The notes: generated from the letters alone by a model not told the origin. A stretch of 10,519 nt of DNA from an uncultured Chitinophagaceae bacterium (GCA_934502905.1 CAKSVK010000127.1:1-10519); one strand, 5' to 3'. Positions 1-7,794 are shown, numbered from the stretch's first letter. Numbers and translations: made by a program.

Positions 1-824
1 ATATAGGTCCAGATATCCCTGCAGAAATCAATGAGGATATTGTTGATGCGTTTGATGCCGTCGAAATGAGCGGCAAGGTTATCATAGTGTTCAATTTGTG
101 TAGTAAACTGTTGTCTTTGTAAACCCAGTGAATGGTTACAGAAGTCATTGCCGAATTTTATCCAGTTCGTTTTCGGGTAGGCTACATAGTGAGCATTGAA
201 ATTGCCGGTAGCGCCTCCGAACTTACAGGAATAAGGAACGGATTGTAATAATTGTAGTTGTGATGCAAGCCGCTCTGCAAATACCGCTATCTCTTTCCCC
301 AAACGGGTAGGAGAGGCTGGTTGTCCATGGGTCCTTGCCAGCATGGGTATGTTTTTCCAGGCGGCAGCCATTTTTTTCAGTTGCAGTATCAGGGTGGCGA
401 TGGCAGGGTAAAACTCATTTTCCAGCGCATCTTTCCACGACAGGGGAACTGCCGTGTTGTTCACATCCTGCGATGTCAGTCCGAAATGTACCCATTCTTT
501 CAGATGACCCAGCTTCAGCTTTTCCAGCTCCCCTTTGATATAGTATTCCACCGCTTTCACATCGTGATTGGTGGTTTTTTCGATCTGCTTTATTTCCAGC
601 GCCTGTTCAGGTGAGAATGTTTCGTAAATTTTTCTCAGGCTGTTGATGTCTTTAGTTGTTATACCGAAGAACTTCTTTTTGCCCAGGGCTATAAAGTATT
701 CCACTTCTACCAGTATGCGGTAGCGTATCAGTGCATATTCAGAAAAATAAATATCCAGTTGCTGTAACTGGTTCCTGTAACGTCCGTCAATAGGGGATAT
801 AGCTGTGAGCGCCGACAAATCCAT
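1..824 (-). CDS. purB: Adenylosuccinate lyase, N-terminal part (runs off the window)
   Basis: Adenylosuccinate lyase acts twice in purine synthesis in the cytoplasm: it releases fumarate from SAICAR and from adenylosuccinate. The reading frame is open from the ATG at 824-822 to base 1, giving 274 residues; the C-terminal part, including the mobile catalytic-serine loop, lies outside. The start MDLSALTAISPIDGRYRNQ is typical of the E. coli-type PurB. Other family motifs are TTNHDVKAVEYY, HFGLTSQDVNNT (residues about 112-123) and ARTHGQPASPT (about 164-174), which carry conserved active-site histidines and the Thr-Ser pair. The gene is divergent from mqnA across 110 bases. The product is clear from these motifs; no frame damage is seen in the visible part. 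Confidence 0.96.
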   Translation of the reverse strand, partial: MDLSALTAISPIDGRYRNQLQQLDIYFSEYALIRYRILVEVEYFIALGKKKFFGITTKDINSLRKIYETFSPEQALEIKQIEKTTNHDVKAVEYYIKGELEKLKLGHLKEWVHFGLTSQDVNNTAVPLSWKDALENEFYPAIATLILQLKKMAAAWKNIPMLARTHGQPASPTRLGKEIAVFAERLASQLQLLQSVPYSCKFGGATGNFNAHYVAYPKTNWIKFGNDFCNHSLGLQRQQFTTQIEHYDNLAAHFDGIKRINNILIDFCRDIWTY

Positions 825-860
825 AAATATTGTTTATTAAAATTATCAGGAGGATTATCC

Positions 861-868
861 TACTTTTG
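861..868 (+). promoter_or_regulatory. Candidate -7 element for mqnA (TACTTTTG)
   Basis: TACTTTTG fits the Bacteroidota primary-sigma -7 consensus TAnnTTTG and lies 66 bases before the mqnA ATG. No TTTG is seen at the usual distance of about 18-20 bases upstream, so the promoter is incomplete and tentative. Confidence 0.4.
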
Positions 869-872
869 CGGG

Positions 873-880
873 CAAATCTA
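873..880 (-). promoter_or_regulatory. Candidate -7 element for purB (TAGATTTG on the minus strand)
   Basis: On the minus strand bases 880-873 read TAGATTTG, a full match to TAnnTTTG, 48 bases before the purB ATG. No TTTG is seen at the expected spacing. It lies only 4 bases from the plus-strand candidate for mqnA, so the two divergent promoters would interfere if both are real. Confidence 0.35.
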
Positions 881-934
881 CAAGAAAAACAATTGTTTCC
901 GGCATCGGGCGGCAGTGTAAAAGCTATCTAAATA

Positions 935-1708
935 ATGAGCAGGAGAATAAGAACGGGTATTATCAATTATCTCAATGTGCTACCATTTCTGTACGGACTG
1001 AAAAATTCGCCCATTATCCATAGCATGGACCTCGTGGAAACCTATCCTTCAGCGCTTGCCCGGATGTTACTTTCAAAGGAGGTAGACCTGGGGATCGTTC
1101 CGGTAGCTGTGTTACCCGAAATGGAAGAATATCATATTGTTTCCGATTTTGGCATAAGCTGCAACGGCCCGGTAGCTTCGGTATGCCTGTTCAGCGATGT
1201 GCCGGTAGAAGAAATTGAAACCATATACCTCGATTATCAATCCAGGACCTCTGTAGCGCTGGTGCAGTTGCTGATGAAAGATTACTGGAAGCTGACCCCC
1301 ATATTTAAAGACGCAAAAGAGGAGGACTTCCGCCACCATATAAAAGGTAATACCGCCGGGGTGGTGATTGGCGACAGGGCTTTTGAGCAACGGAAACAAT
1401 CGGCGTTTATATACGACCTGGGAGAAGCCTGGAAAAACCATACCGGGGAAGGGTTTATTTTTGCCGCCTGGGTAGCCAACAGGGAACTGCCGGCATCCTT
1501 TCAGCAGGAATTTAACGACGCCCTGAAGTATGGGTTGGAGCAGGTAGATAAAATAGTGGCAGAAACACCATTCCCGCTTTTTGACCTGCATCATTATTAC
1601 CGGGAAAATATAAAATACAGCCTGGATGCGTCTGCCAAAAGGGGTATGGCGTTGTTCCTGTCATCGCTGGCGCAACCGGACCATGCTGCCGCCGTTTCCA
1701 GATGTTAA
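935..1708 (+). CDS. mqnA: Chorismate dehydratase / MqnA-type menaquinone biosynthesis enzyme
   Basis: MqnA removes water from chorismate to give 3-[(1-carboxyvinyl)oxy]benzoate, the first step of the futalosine route to menaquinone, the main respiratory quinone of Bacteroidota. The 257-residue protein is of normal family length. It opens with RTGIINYLNVLPFLYGL (residues about 6-22), matching the family's SYLNxxP ligand-binding segment. It continues with a substrate-binding-protein-like core: GPVASVCLFSDVPVEEI (about 77-93), then LDYQSRTSVALVQLL, AGVVIGDRAF and FAAWVANRELP. The MqnD sister family shares the fold, but the N-terminal motif and the lack of MqnD hallmarks favour MqnA. The ATG at 935 is preceded by AT-rich sequence without a Shine-Dalgarno motif, as is common in this phylum. 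No other mqn gene is in the window. TerC starts 51 bases downstream. Confidence 0.87.
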   Translation: MSRRIRTGIINYLNVLPFLYGLKNSPIIHSMDLVETYPSALARMLLSKEVDLGIVPVAVLPEMEEYHIVSDFGISCNGPVASVCLFSDVPVEEIETIYLDYQSRTSVALVQLLMKDYWKLTPIFKDAKEEDFRHHIKGNTAGVVIGDRAFEQRKQSAFIYDLGEAWKNHTGEGFIFAAWVANRELPASFQQEFNDALKYGLEQVDKIVAETPFPLFDLHHYYRENIKYSLDASAKRGMALFLSSLAQPDHAAAVSRC

Positions 1709-1759
1709 AATTGGTGAGAATTTCCTTACAATCTTTATATTTAACCTATATCTTCTATT

Positions 1760-2512
1760 ATGGAATGGTTATCTACACCGGAGGCATGGATATCATTGCT
1801 TACACTTACGGTACTGGAAATAGTACTGGGTATTGATAATATTGTATTTATCTCTATTATATCCGGCAAGTTACCTAAAGGGCAACAGAAGAAGGCCCGC
1901 AGGGTGGGTCTGGCGTTGGCGATGATCACAAGGGTATTGCTTTTATTATCCATTAGCTGGGTGATGACCCTCACTGCTCCGTTATTCAATGCAGCAGGTT
2001 GGTTCGGGGTTACGCACGGACCTACATTTGAAAAGTTCGCAATTTCCGGGAGAGATCTTATCTTGCTGATCGGAGGTTTGTTCCTGATCTACAAAAGCAC
2101 ATCGGAGATCCATGCTAAGATAGAGGGGCATGATGAGGATGATATCAGGACGCCCAAAGTGATCTCTTTTACCCGCGTCATTGTGGAGATCATCCTGCTG
2201 GATATCGTGTTTTCGCTCGACTCTGTTATTACCGCGGTCGGGATGGCCGATCATATTGAGATCATGATAGCCGCAGTGGTCATTGCCGTGCTTATCATGC
2301 TGATCTCTGCCGAAAGCATCAGTAATTTTGTGAACAACCATCCCACCGTGAAGATGCTGGCGCTTTCTTTCCTGCTGCTCATCGGCTTTTCGCTGATAGC
2401 CGAGGGGCTGGATCAGCATATTCCCAAAGGATATATATACTTCGCCATGGCGTTCTCCGTTTTTGTGGAGGTGCTGAACCTGCGGGCAAAAAGGAAACAG
2501 AAGCAAATATAA
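1760..2512 (+). CDS. TerC family integral membrane protein
   Basis: This is a 250-residue inner-membrane protein of the TerC/Alx family, several members of which are linked to metal-ion (manganese) export or resistance. The two family signatures are present: [20 protein letters not shown] (residues 20-39, acidic D26) and [19 protein letters not shown] (146-164, D148 and D154). These intramembrane acidic residues are characteristic. Hydrophobic segments are near residues 9-34, 50-72, 99-111, 139-160, 165-185, 197-214 and 220-240, consistent with about seven passes. The segment [22 protein letters not shown] (97-118) is also typical. It may be co-transcribed with mqnA, 51 bases upstream; no good promoter is seen between them. 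The transported substrate cannot be told from sequence. Confidence 0.9.
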   Translation: MEWLSTPEAWISLLTLTVLEIVLGIDNIVFISIISGKLPKGQQKKARRVGLALAMITRVLLLLSISWVMTLTAPLFNAAGWFGVTHGPTFEKFAISGRDLILLIGGLFLIYKSTSEIHAKIEGHDEDDIRTPKVISFTRVIVEIILLDIVFSLDSVITAVGMADHIEIMIAAVVIAVLIMLISAESISNFVNNHPTVKMLALSFLLLIGFSLIAEGLDQHIPKGYIYFAMAFSVFVEVLNLRAKRKQKQI

Positions 2513-2513
2513 T

Positions 2514-2543
2514 TTTGCCATTTGGGGTAATATTTTAACTTTG
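2514..2543 (+). promoter_or_regulatory. rpmE2 promoter (Bacteroidota -33/-7 type)
   Basis: TTTG at 2514-2517 and TAACTTTG at 2536-2543 are separated by 18 bases, a full match to the Bacteroidota consensus (TTTG, about 19 bases, TAnnTTTG). Transcription would start near 2550, leaving a leader of about 48 bases. The -33 element begins two bases after the TerC stop codon, so rpmE2 is probably expressed on its own. Confidence 0.75.
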
Positions 2544-2560
2544 CATCTCTTTAAAAACCG

Positions 2561-2578
2561 GTACGGCAAAATCCGTGC
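2561..2578 (+). promoter_or_regulatory. Small hairpin in the rpmE2 leader
   Basis: GTACGG (2561-2566) can pair with CCGTGC (2573-2578), with one T-G wobble and a CAAAAT loop, 19 bases before the ATG. The stem is short. It could be a binding site for autogenous control, which is known for some ribosomal-protein mRNAs, but nothing here proves it. Confidence 0.25.
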
Positions 2579-2597
2579 GCATAAAACATTGATTATC

Positions 2598-2846
2598 ATG
2601 AAAAAAGATATCCATCCAAAAGGTTACAGGTTTGTAGTGTTCAAGGATATGAGTAATGGAACCACTTTCTTGAGCCGTTCTACTGCGGCTTCTAAAGAAA
2701 CCATTCAGTGGGAAGACGGAAACGAGTACCCCCTGATCAAGCTGGAAATTTCAAGCACTTCTCACCCGTTCTATACCGGTCAGAAAATGCTGGTTGATAC
2801 AGCAGGTCGTATCGACAAATTCAATAAGAAATACGCGAAAAAATAA
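2598..2846 (+). CDS. rpmE2: 50S ribosomal protein L31, type B
   Basis: bL31 bridges the ribosomal subunits. The 82-residue protein beginning [20 protein letters not shown] matches the type-B form: residues around [25 protein letters not shown] (50-75) are the family signature, and the zinc-binding cysteines of the type-A form are absent; the protein has no cysteine at all. The length is normal. The ATG at 2598 is chosen over an upstream in-frame ATG at 2541, because the latter would overlap the predicted promoter and add residues not found in L31. A single-gene unit is likely: its own promoter lies upstream and a strong terminator follows 21 bases after the stop. Confidence 0.96.
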   Translation: MKKDIHPKGYRFVVFKDMSNGTTFLSRSTAASKETIQWEDGNEYPLIKLEISSTSHPFYTGQKMLVDTAGRIDKFNKKYAKK

Positions 2847-2867
2847 ATCATTCGTTTATATCTGCAG

Positions 2868-2893
2868 ATCCCCGGCAAAACCGGGGATTTTTT
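2868..2893 (+). terminator. Rho-independent terminator of rpmE2
   Basis: ATCCCCGG (2868-2875) and CCGGGGAT (2881-2888) form a perfect 8-base-pair stem with a CAAAA loop, followed by a run of six T (2888-2893). It lies just after the rpmE2 stop. Confidence 0.9.
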
Positions 2894-3154
2894 GTGCGCC
2901 GGAGGTGCGTTTACCTTTGGTGAGCGTAGTGCAAGTTTTCGTTCTATCATTTTCCGGTTGGTGAGACCCCATGGCCGTCAACTTTAGGAATACAATTGGT
3001 AAAATACCCCGAAGGGGGTTCAACAAAAGCTTCGACACGTTATCCTCAAATTCAAGCCCTGCGGAAAAATATGCCCTGTGCCGGAAGAGAGGTTATGGTA
3101 GTGAACAGGATTACTTAAATTGCCATATCATTTGGTATTAAAGAAGGTATTTTA
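2894..3154. other. Non-coding gap between rpmE2 and the MurU-like gene, with a possible degenerate repeat
   Basis: No convincing gene is present. The stretch 2930-3018 holds three blocks found in the same order beside the transposase at 8669-8755. These are TGCAAGTTTTC (2930-2940), ATGGCCGTCAACTT (2971-2984, 11 of 14 identical to 8696-8709, all differences C/T), and a CCCC-GAA-GGGG hairpin (3007-3017). No full TAnnTTTG promoter was found for the downstream gene. AAGAAGG at 3141-3147 is a possible Shine-Dalgarno site, 7 bases before the ATG at 3155. Confidence 0.5.
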
Positions 3155-3886
3155 ATGAGTGAAAAAATTACGCGTGCGATGATATTTGCTGCGGGGTTAG
3201 GTACCCGGCTGAAGCCCTGGACGGATCATCACCCGAAGGCGCTGGCAGTGGTGAATGGTAAACCCCTGCTGCAGCGGAATATTGAATACCTGCAGCAATA
3301 CGGTATTGCTAACATTATAGTGAACGTACACCATTTTGCGGATCAGATCATCCGCTTCCTGGAAGCCAATAATAATTTCGGTATAGATATCCGGGTGTCT
3401 CACGAGGAAGGCGAGCCACTGGAAACAGGCGGAGGACTGCAAAAAGCCGCCTGGTTTTTAAAGGAGGCAGATCCGTTTTTGGTAATGAATGCGGACATAC
3501 TGACGGACCTGGACATTCATACCATGCTCGATTTCCATAAAAAACATCAACCCCTGGTAACGTTGGCAGTTACGGACAGAAACAGCTCACGGGCTTTTCT
3601 GTTCAATAAAGATAACCGGCTGTGCGGGTGGCAAAATGCCAAAACGGGAGAGGAAAAAAGGCCGGTGCCCGCTGACCAATATATTCCCCGGGCATTCAGC
3701 GGTATCCACCTGATGGATCCTGCCATTTTTTCTTTGCTGACAGAAACCGGGAAATTTTCACTGGTGGATGTGTACCTGCGCCTCGCTGTCAGCCGGGTGA
3801 TCATGGGATATGATCATAGCGGATCAAAGCTGATAGATGTAGGAAAGCCGGAATCCATACGGCAGGCAGAAGAACTTTTTTCGTAA
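3155..3886 (+). CDS. Sugar-phosphate nucleotidyltransferase, MurU-like
   Basis: This 243-residue protein belongs to the NTP-transferase family that joins a nucleotide to a sugar 1-phosphate. The closest match by eye is MurU, which makes UDP-MurNAc in peptidoglycan recycling. Motifs are the nucleotide-binding loop AAGLGTRLKPW (residues 12-22, GxGTR at 14-18), the lysine in HPKAL (K28), EGEPLETGGGLQKA (85-98), the metal-binding NAD (D114) and the late DVGKPESIRQAEELF (about residues 228-242). MurU proteins share EGEPLETGGG closely. The AmgK-type kinase that usually supplies MurNAc 1-phosphate is not in the window. The gene ends TAA immediately before the ATG of the PdeM-like gene, so the two should be translationally coupled. 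Glucose- or mannose-1-phosphate transferase activity remains possible, but the short length without a C-terminal beta-helix favours MurU. Confidence 0.82.
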   Translation: MSEKITRAMIFAAGLGTRLKPWTDHHPKALAVVNGKPLLQRNIEYLQQYGIANIIVNVHHFADQIIRFLEANNNFGIDIRVSHEEGEPLETGGGLQKAAWFLKEADPFLVMNADILTDLDIHTMLDFHKKHQPLVTLAVTDRNSSRAFLFNKDNRLCGWQNAKTGEEKRPVPADQYIPRAFSGIHLMDPAIFSLLTETGKFSLVDVYLRLAVSRVIMGYDHSGSKLIDVGKPESIRQAEELFS

Positions 3887-4543
3887 ATGCAGGCACCTGT
3901 TCAACATATTATAGCCGGGCAGCATTGCTGGTTGTCTCCCCAAAGATGTATTTTTTGGGAGGAAGAAAAGGCGTTGATACTGGCTGATCTGCACCTGGGT
4001 AAATCCGGGCATTTCCGGAAAGCGGGTATCGGGATCCCACAGACTGTCTTCAGGGAAGATATGCAGCGCTTGTTACACCTCGTGCAATTTTTCAAGCCGG
4101 AAAAAATGATCGTGGTAGGTGATATGTTCCATAGCAGGGCTAACAAAGAGCTGGACCTGTTCAGCAGGTGGCGTAAAGATATTGCCTGGATGAAAATAGA
4201 GCTGGTGCGGGGCAATCATGATATATTGCATGAAGGATGGTACGCAAAAAATGATATTACCATATACCAGGATCGCCTGGTGGTCGGTAGTTTTTGTTTT
4301 CAGCATGATCATGTACCGGGAGAAACGCAACCAGGTAATGCATACGTATTCTCCGGGCATATCCACCCAGGTATTGTTGTTAAGGGCTATGCAAAACAGC
4401 ATCTCAGCTTCCCGTGCTTTCATTTTACCGATCATTGCTGCACCCTGCCGGCATTCAGCCTGTTTACGGGATTCGTTCCTATTAAAAAGCAACGGGATCA
4501 CTCCGTTTTTGCCATCGTGAATAATACCCTGATGGCGGTGTAG
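3887..4543 (+). CDS. pdeM: Metallophosphoesterase, ligase-associated endonuclease PdeM type
   Basis: This 218-residue cytoplasmic calcineurin-like phosphoesterase has all the metal-binding motifs: DLHLGK (D34, H36), VVGDMFHS (D79), RGNHD (N110, H111, D112), QHDH (about 139-142) and SGHIHPG (H158, H160). The pattern LADLHLGKSGHFRKAGIGIP and the overall length match PdeM, named for its association with an ATP-dependent DNA ligase, an Lhr-type helicase and a nuclease in a DNA-damage operon. None of those partners is in this window; here the gene abuts the MurU-like gene with no intergenic base. The phosphodiesterase fold is certain; the DNA-repair role is inferred from the family. The C-terminal 50 residues lack further recognisable motifs. 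Confidence 0.85.
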   Translation: MQAPVQHIIAGQHCWLSPQRCIFWEEEKALILADLHLGKSGHFRKAGIGIPQTVFREDMQRLLHLVQFFKPEKMIVVGDMFHSRANKELDLFSRWRKDIAWMKIELVRGNHDILHEGWYAKNDITIYQDRLVVGSFCFQHDHVPGETQPGNAYVFSGHIHPGIVVKGYAKQHLSFPCFHFTDHCCTLPAFSLFTGFVPIKKQRDHSVFAIVNNTLMAV

Positions 4544-4816
4544 CCGGTGTAGCCGTGCATCGGGCGGGTATCACTGATAGGATGGATCTGTATGTGAGAA
4601 CATGTGCAGGCCGACGGCCCGCTCCGTTGTGTGTCTCCACGCAACTTCCCCACACTGGTTTACAAGCCAGCTTATCCTATGTACTGGCATCTGCCGCGGC
4701 AGGGAGCAGCTTCCGGCAATAGTAACAGAGACAACTTCTCTTACTGAAGCCACTCGCAGCTAAAATCATAATATGGGCAGCGTTGTAGCACTGTTGCACA
4801 ATTCATTGCCCCACTT
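4544..4816. other. Gene-free stretch between convergent genes
   Basis: No gene is supported. A 60-codon minus-strand frame (4571-4753) looks like random translation. The only regular structure noticed is the 12-base perfect palindrome CTGCCGCGGCAG at 4691-4702. No T-tailed hairpin was seen for either converging transcript. Confidence 0.5.
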
Positions 4817-5671
4817 TTATGAACGCTTTGGTTTAAACACCACCCTGTTGCTTAGTGTACCTATTTCATCTATAGTGATGTGCACCCAGTCGTTTTCCTG
4901 CAAAGTGAAATCATTATCCGGCACCAGGCAGGTACCGGTCATCAGGAAGCTGCCGTAAGGGAAATCCATTTCCCGGTAAAGAAAGGAAGCCAGCTCCGGC
5001 AGGGTTCTTTTCATCATGTTTAATTGGATGACACCTTCGAATACGGTGGCTCCATTCCGCTCAATTGTCATAGCAATACGGGTATCTGCATGAATGGGCT
5101 GCTCAGCCACCAGCAGACAGGGACCTACTGCTGCGCTCTTTTCGTATGTCTTCGCCTGAGGCAGGTACAGGGGGTTTTCACCTTCAATGCTGCGGGAGCT
5201 CATGTCGTTACCAATGCTGTACCCCTGGATGCTGCCATGGCTGTTGATGAACAGGGTCAATTCCGGTTCGGGCACGTTCCAGGTAGAGTCGTTGCGGATG
5301 TATACGTCTTTTTTATGCGGTACCACGCGATGTGCTACTGATTTAAAAAATAATTCCGGCCGTTCCGCTACATATACCTTGTCGTAAAAGGTAGCACCTC
5401 CGGATTCCTTGGATTCTTCCATTCTGGCATCGCGGCTGCGCAGGTAGGTAACGCCTGCAGCCCATACTTCCTGGCTTTTTAATGGTGGCAGCAGCCCGGT
5501 TTCCAGCAGGGATGCGGCCTCTTCCTTCGTTATGGTGCTAAAGCCTTCCAGGGAGAGCAGGTACTGGTAAAGGTTATCACGATTGATAAGGTCGTCAAAA
5601 TCAGTTGTATTTATATACCAACTGCTGTTGTGGTCTAACAGGTTTCCCTTTGTCGTTCTGTACAGTTTCAT
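4817..5671 (-). CDS. Fumarylacetoacetate hydrolase family protein, possibly a 2-keto-3-deoxy sugar-acid dehydratase
   Basis: This is a 284-residue FAH-superfamily enzyme, which cleaves or dehydrates 2-keto acid substrates with a divalent metal. The metal-binding set is visible: E135 and E137 in VPEPEL and D156 in IGNDMSSR. The stretches [33 protein letters not shown] and [16 protein letters not shown] resemble the archaeal 2-keto-3-deoxy-arabinonate dehydratase more than true fumarylacetoacetase. Pentose- or uronate-derived 2-keto-3-deoxy acids are therefore a reasonable substrate guess, but no sugar genes are nearby. I chose the ATG at 5671 ([12 protein letters not shown]), where family homology begins. 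The frame is open to an ATG at 5716, which would add 15 poorly fitting residues and run through an inverted repeat. It is separated by 115 bases from the DUF6786-type gene and may have its own promoter. Confidence 0.85.
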   Translation of the reverse strand: MKLYRTTKGNLLDHNSSWYINTTDFDDLINRDNLYQYLLSLEGFSTITKEEAASLLETGLLPPLKSQEVWAAGVTYLRSRDARMEESKESGGATFYDKVYVAERPELFFKSVAHRVVPHKKDVYIRNDSTWNVPEPELTLFINSHGSIQGYSIGNDMSSRSIEGENPLYLPQAKTYEKSAAVGPCLLVAEQPIHADTRIAMTIERNGATVFEGVIQLNMMKRTLPELASFLYREMDFPYGSFLMTGTCLVPDNDFTLQENDWVHITIDEIGTLSNRVVFKPKRS

Positions 5672-5686
5672 AATATTCATATTAAG

Positions 5687-5717
5687 CATGCAAGCTGTTA
5701 AATGCGATGATTGCATG
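5687..5717 (-). promoter_or_regulatory. Inverted repeat upstream of the FAH gene
   Basis: CATGCAA (5687-5693) and TTGCATG (5711-5717) form a perfect 7-base inverted repeat with a 17-base spacer. It ends 15 bases before the chosen ATG at 5671. The size suits a dimeric regulator binding site. No clear -7 element was found, so this is only a candidate operator. Confidence 0.3.
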
Positions 5718-5786
5718 TTGTATAAAAATCACCTGGATAATGAGATCAATAGTGCTGTGAGATACTATGAGCAGGGTTATTAATGA

Positions 5787-7043
5787 TCAGGGTAACCTGG
5801 CTTTGTCCAGGCTGATACCCAGTAATTTTTCAGCCAGTACATTCAGTGTGTCATAATTACCCTCAAAATGACAGGTAACCTGGCTGTAATGGAGGCTTTC
5901 ACCTGGTTTAAGCGGTTTTGCAGCAGAGGAAGATTCCAGTTCGTAAAAAGGTCCCATTTGCCCGCCATCTTCCAGCGGTCCGTCGTTATAGGCGTTTACC
6001 GCATCACCCCTATAGGGTTCATCCTGCATTTCCCATTTTGAATTTACGTAATTTCCTTCAGTATCTACAGAAAAAAGGATGCATGTCAGGATATTTTTTT
6101 TGAAATCAAAGCTGCCTGCAACGGGTTTGGCTATAGCTGGCGACAGTCCCAGCTTGCTCCTGTGTTTGCCATCACATTTCAGCAACAGCACGCTGTCTGC
6201 CATTATCAACCTGTCTGCGGGGATCTGTCCAAAATAGTTATCTGTAACATGATTTCCTGCACCCGGGATATTTTTGAACGGGATGATGGCTACCGTTTCA
6301 TCAGAGGGTGTGAACATACCCAGGAGCCAGACGGATAATAAGCCATTTTCTTTTTTCCATTCAGCGCTGCCGGTATTTTTCACCATATTCTCTGTTTCGT
6401 AAGCTACCCATTGTACATTGTCCGGCACGGGTTGCTGCAGCTTAGCGGACAAGGCAGCTTCATTCAGCAGCCGCACCGTTCTGCTCACCTCCACTTGAAA
6501 TGTTGCACCGCTGTAATTTTCTATTGTGGCATTGTGTGAGAATACAATTTTGTCATTCTCTTCGGACACCACGGCATAGGGTAACGTATCAATAAAGGCA
6601 GGTACCTGCCAGTTCCTGAAATTAAAATCATCTCCTTTTTTGAAATAAAAAGAGTATTGGCCGCCTTCCGGCCCGATCCAGAAACGCTCTTCACCACCAA
6701 CGGGATTAAATTGCGGCTGCATTCTGCCTTGTTCGATCAGTTTGTAATTGATCCAGCCGAAGCTGTTACCGTCGTTGCCGCCGGCCGTGCTGGTCATTAC
6801 CCTTCCCTGGTAATCGCCTGTTATCAGCACTTTTGCTCCTTCCTTATTGGTGAGTTCAGCTACATGATTCAGGTGCTTTTGCAGAAATATTGCGTCATAG
6901 CCGTAGCTGCCCGGGCTGAAATGTACGGATGAATCGGATGTGTCGGAGTTACATGACATGGCAATCAATATTTGGCTCAAAAAGAAAAATAACAGCTTTT
7001 GTGGTATAGAGCGTTCAATGGCCCTGTCATTTCTTTTTTTCAC
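5787..7043 (-). CDS. DUF6786-type lipoprotein of unknown function
   Basis: The 418-residue protein resembles a Bacteroidota-specific family annotated as DUF6786; its biochemical role is not known. The N-terminus is basic, then has a hydrophobic core (LLFFFLSQILIAMSC, residues 17-31). C31, followed by NSDTSDSS, is the likely lipidated cysteine, although alanine at -3 is not the ideal lipobox. The body has the family-like segments GAKVLITGDYQGRVMTS, GGNDGNSFGWINYKLI and GGEERFWIGPEGGQYSFYF, and a long beta-rich region reminiscent of mutarotase-like sandwiches; that fold is a guess. The start is GTG at 7043-7041, overlapping the preceding gene by 17 bases. No ATG occurs in this frame before residue 29, so GTG or another rare start is needed to keep the signal. 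Probably co-transcribed with the upstream gene. Confidence 0.75.
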   Translation of the reverse strand: MKKRNDRAIERSIPQKLLFFFLSQILIAMSCNSDTSDSSVHFSPGSYGYDAIFLQKHLNHVAELTNKEGAKVLITGDYQGRVMTSTAGGNDGNSFGWINYKLIEQGRMQPQFNPVGGEERFWIGPEGGQYSFYFKKGDDFNFRNWQVPAFIDTLPYAVVSEENDKIVFSHNATIENYSGATFQVEVSRTVRLLNEAALSAKLQQPVPDNVQWVAYETENMVKNTGSAEWKKENGLLSVWLLGMFTPSDETVAIIPFKNIPGAGNHVTDNYFGQIPADRLIMADSVLLLKCDGKHRSKLGLSPAIAKPVAGSFDFKKNILTCILFSVDTEGNYVNSKWEMQDEPYRGDAVNAYNDGPLEDGGQMGPFYELESSSAAKPLKPGESLHYSQVTCHFEGNYDTLNVLAEKLLGISLDKARLP

Positions 7044-7794
7044 GTTTTTTATTTTTGGTCTGTTCAGCTGTTATACCCGGCTGATTCATAAAATCCCGGT
7101 AGCTATCGTTGATGTATACCAGCATTTCCGCATGGGAGCTCTTTCTGCAAAAGTCATAGTCCGGGCGATATTTCAACATAAAAGTCCGCAGTGAATCTCC
7201 TGTAAGCCCGGTAATTTTTGAAATGTGATGATAGGGGAACTTATAATCAATGTAATACTCTATTTCCTGCCGTTCATAATTCTTTTTAAAGCGCCGGAGG
7301 TTTTTCTCCTCCTTTGAATAACGGCTGATAGGGCTAAAAGTAATGCCTACTCCGTCTGTAGGCGCATTTCCCCTGCCGCCTACCAGTTTTGTATTGGATT
7401 TTGTGAGCAGGCTGTCAAATTCTTCACGGCGGCTGATGGAGTCTACCTGGTAAGGATTCAGCTGACCGACCTCTACCTCCTGCATAACCACTACTTTCCT
7501 TACCAGGGATATATCATATGTTCCGGCCAGCATGTCATGGGTAACGGTAATACTGTCCGGCTCATAACCAACAGAAGAAAAGTAAATGACGTCCCCTTCG
7601 AGCGCCTTTATCTTATAGTTACCGCCCATATCAGAACGAACGGATTTTACCTGTGTTTTGTTAAGGATCGTGGCGCCTATTACCACCCGGTCGTAAATAT
7701 CATCCACCACTTTTCCCTTTAAAACAGTTTGAGCGTAGGACTGCAGGCCGGCCGCGATTAAAACAAGTATTATTAAGTGTGTCTTTGCTTTCAT
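7027..7794 (-). CDS. Secreted protein with carboxypeptidase-like regulatory domain
   Basis: The 255-residue protein has a type I signal peptide (MKAKTHLIILVLIAAGLQSYA, cleavage probably after residue 21). Next comes a beta-sandwich of the CarboxypepD_reg-like type (about 24-100), seen in GKVVDDIYDRVVIGATILN and ALEGDVIYFSSVGYEPDSITV. This domain often forms the N-terminus of SusC-like receptors, but no TonB barrel follows. The C-terminal half is a charged region (RYSKEEKNLRRFKKNYERQ) and a helical stretch that recurs in Bacteroidota proteins of unknown role. It is probably periplasmic or on the outer-membrane face. I chose the ATG at 7794; an in-frame GTG at 7803 adds only three residues. The gene begins 13 bases after the xth stop and overlaps the next gene by 17 bases. 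Confidence 0.75.
   Translation of the reverse strand: MKAKTHLIILVLIAAGLQSYAQTVLKGKVVDDIYDRVVIGATILNKTQVKSVRSDMGGNYKIKALEGDVIYFSSVGYEPDSITVTHDMLAGTYDISLVRKVVVMQEVEVGQLNPYQVDSISRREEFDSLLTKSNTKLVGGRGNAPTDGVGITFSPISRYSKEEKNLRRFKKNYERQEIEYYIDYKFPYHHISKITGLTGDSLRTFMLKYRPDYDFCRKSSHAEMLVYINDSYRDFMNQPGITAEQTKNKKREKKK

Noticed and set aside
321..614. Plus-strand open frame of 97 codons
   Set aside because: It lies within purB on the opposite strand, whose translation matches the family throughout; it is a shadow frame.
3067..3078. AAATATGCCCTG repeated exactly at 9688-9699
   Set aside because: A 12-base match within about 10.5 kb is expected a few times by chance (about 5.5e7 position pairs against 1.7e7 possible words), and no colinear flanking match was seen.
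4691..4702. Palindrome CTGCCGCGGCAG
   Set aside because: Single short palindrome with no T-run and no relation to a promoter; it could be chance.
4571..4753. 60-codon minus-strand frame in the gap after pdeM
   Set aside because: No family motif, no promoter or ribosome site, and the residue composition looks random.
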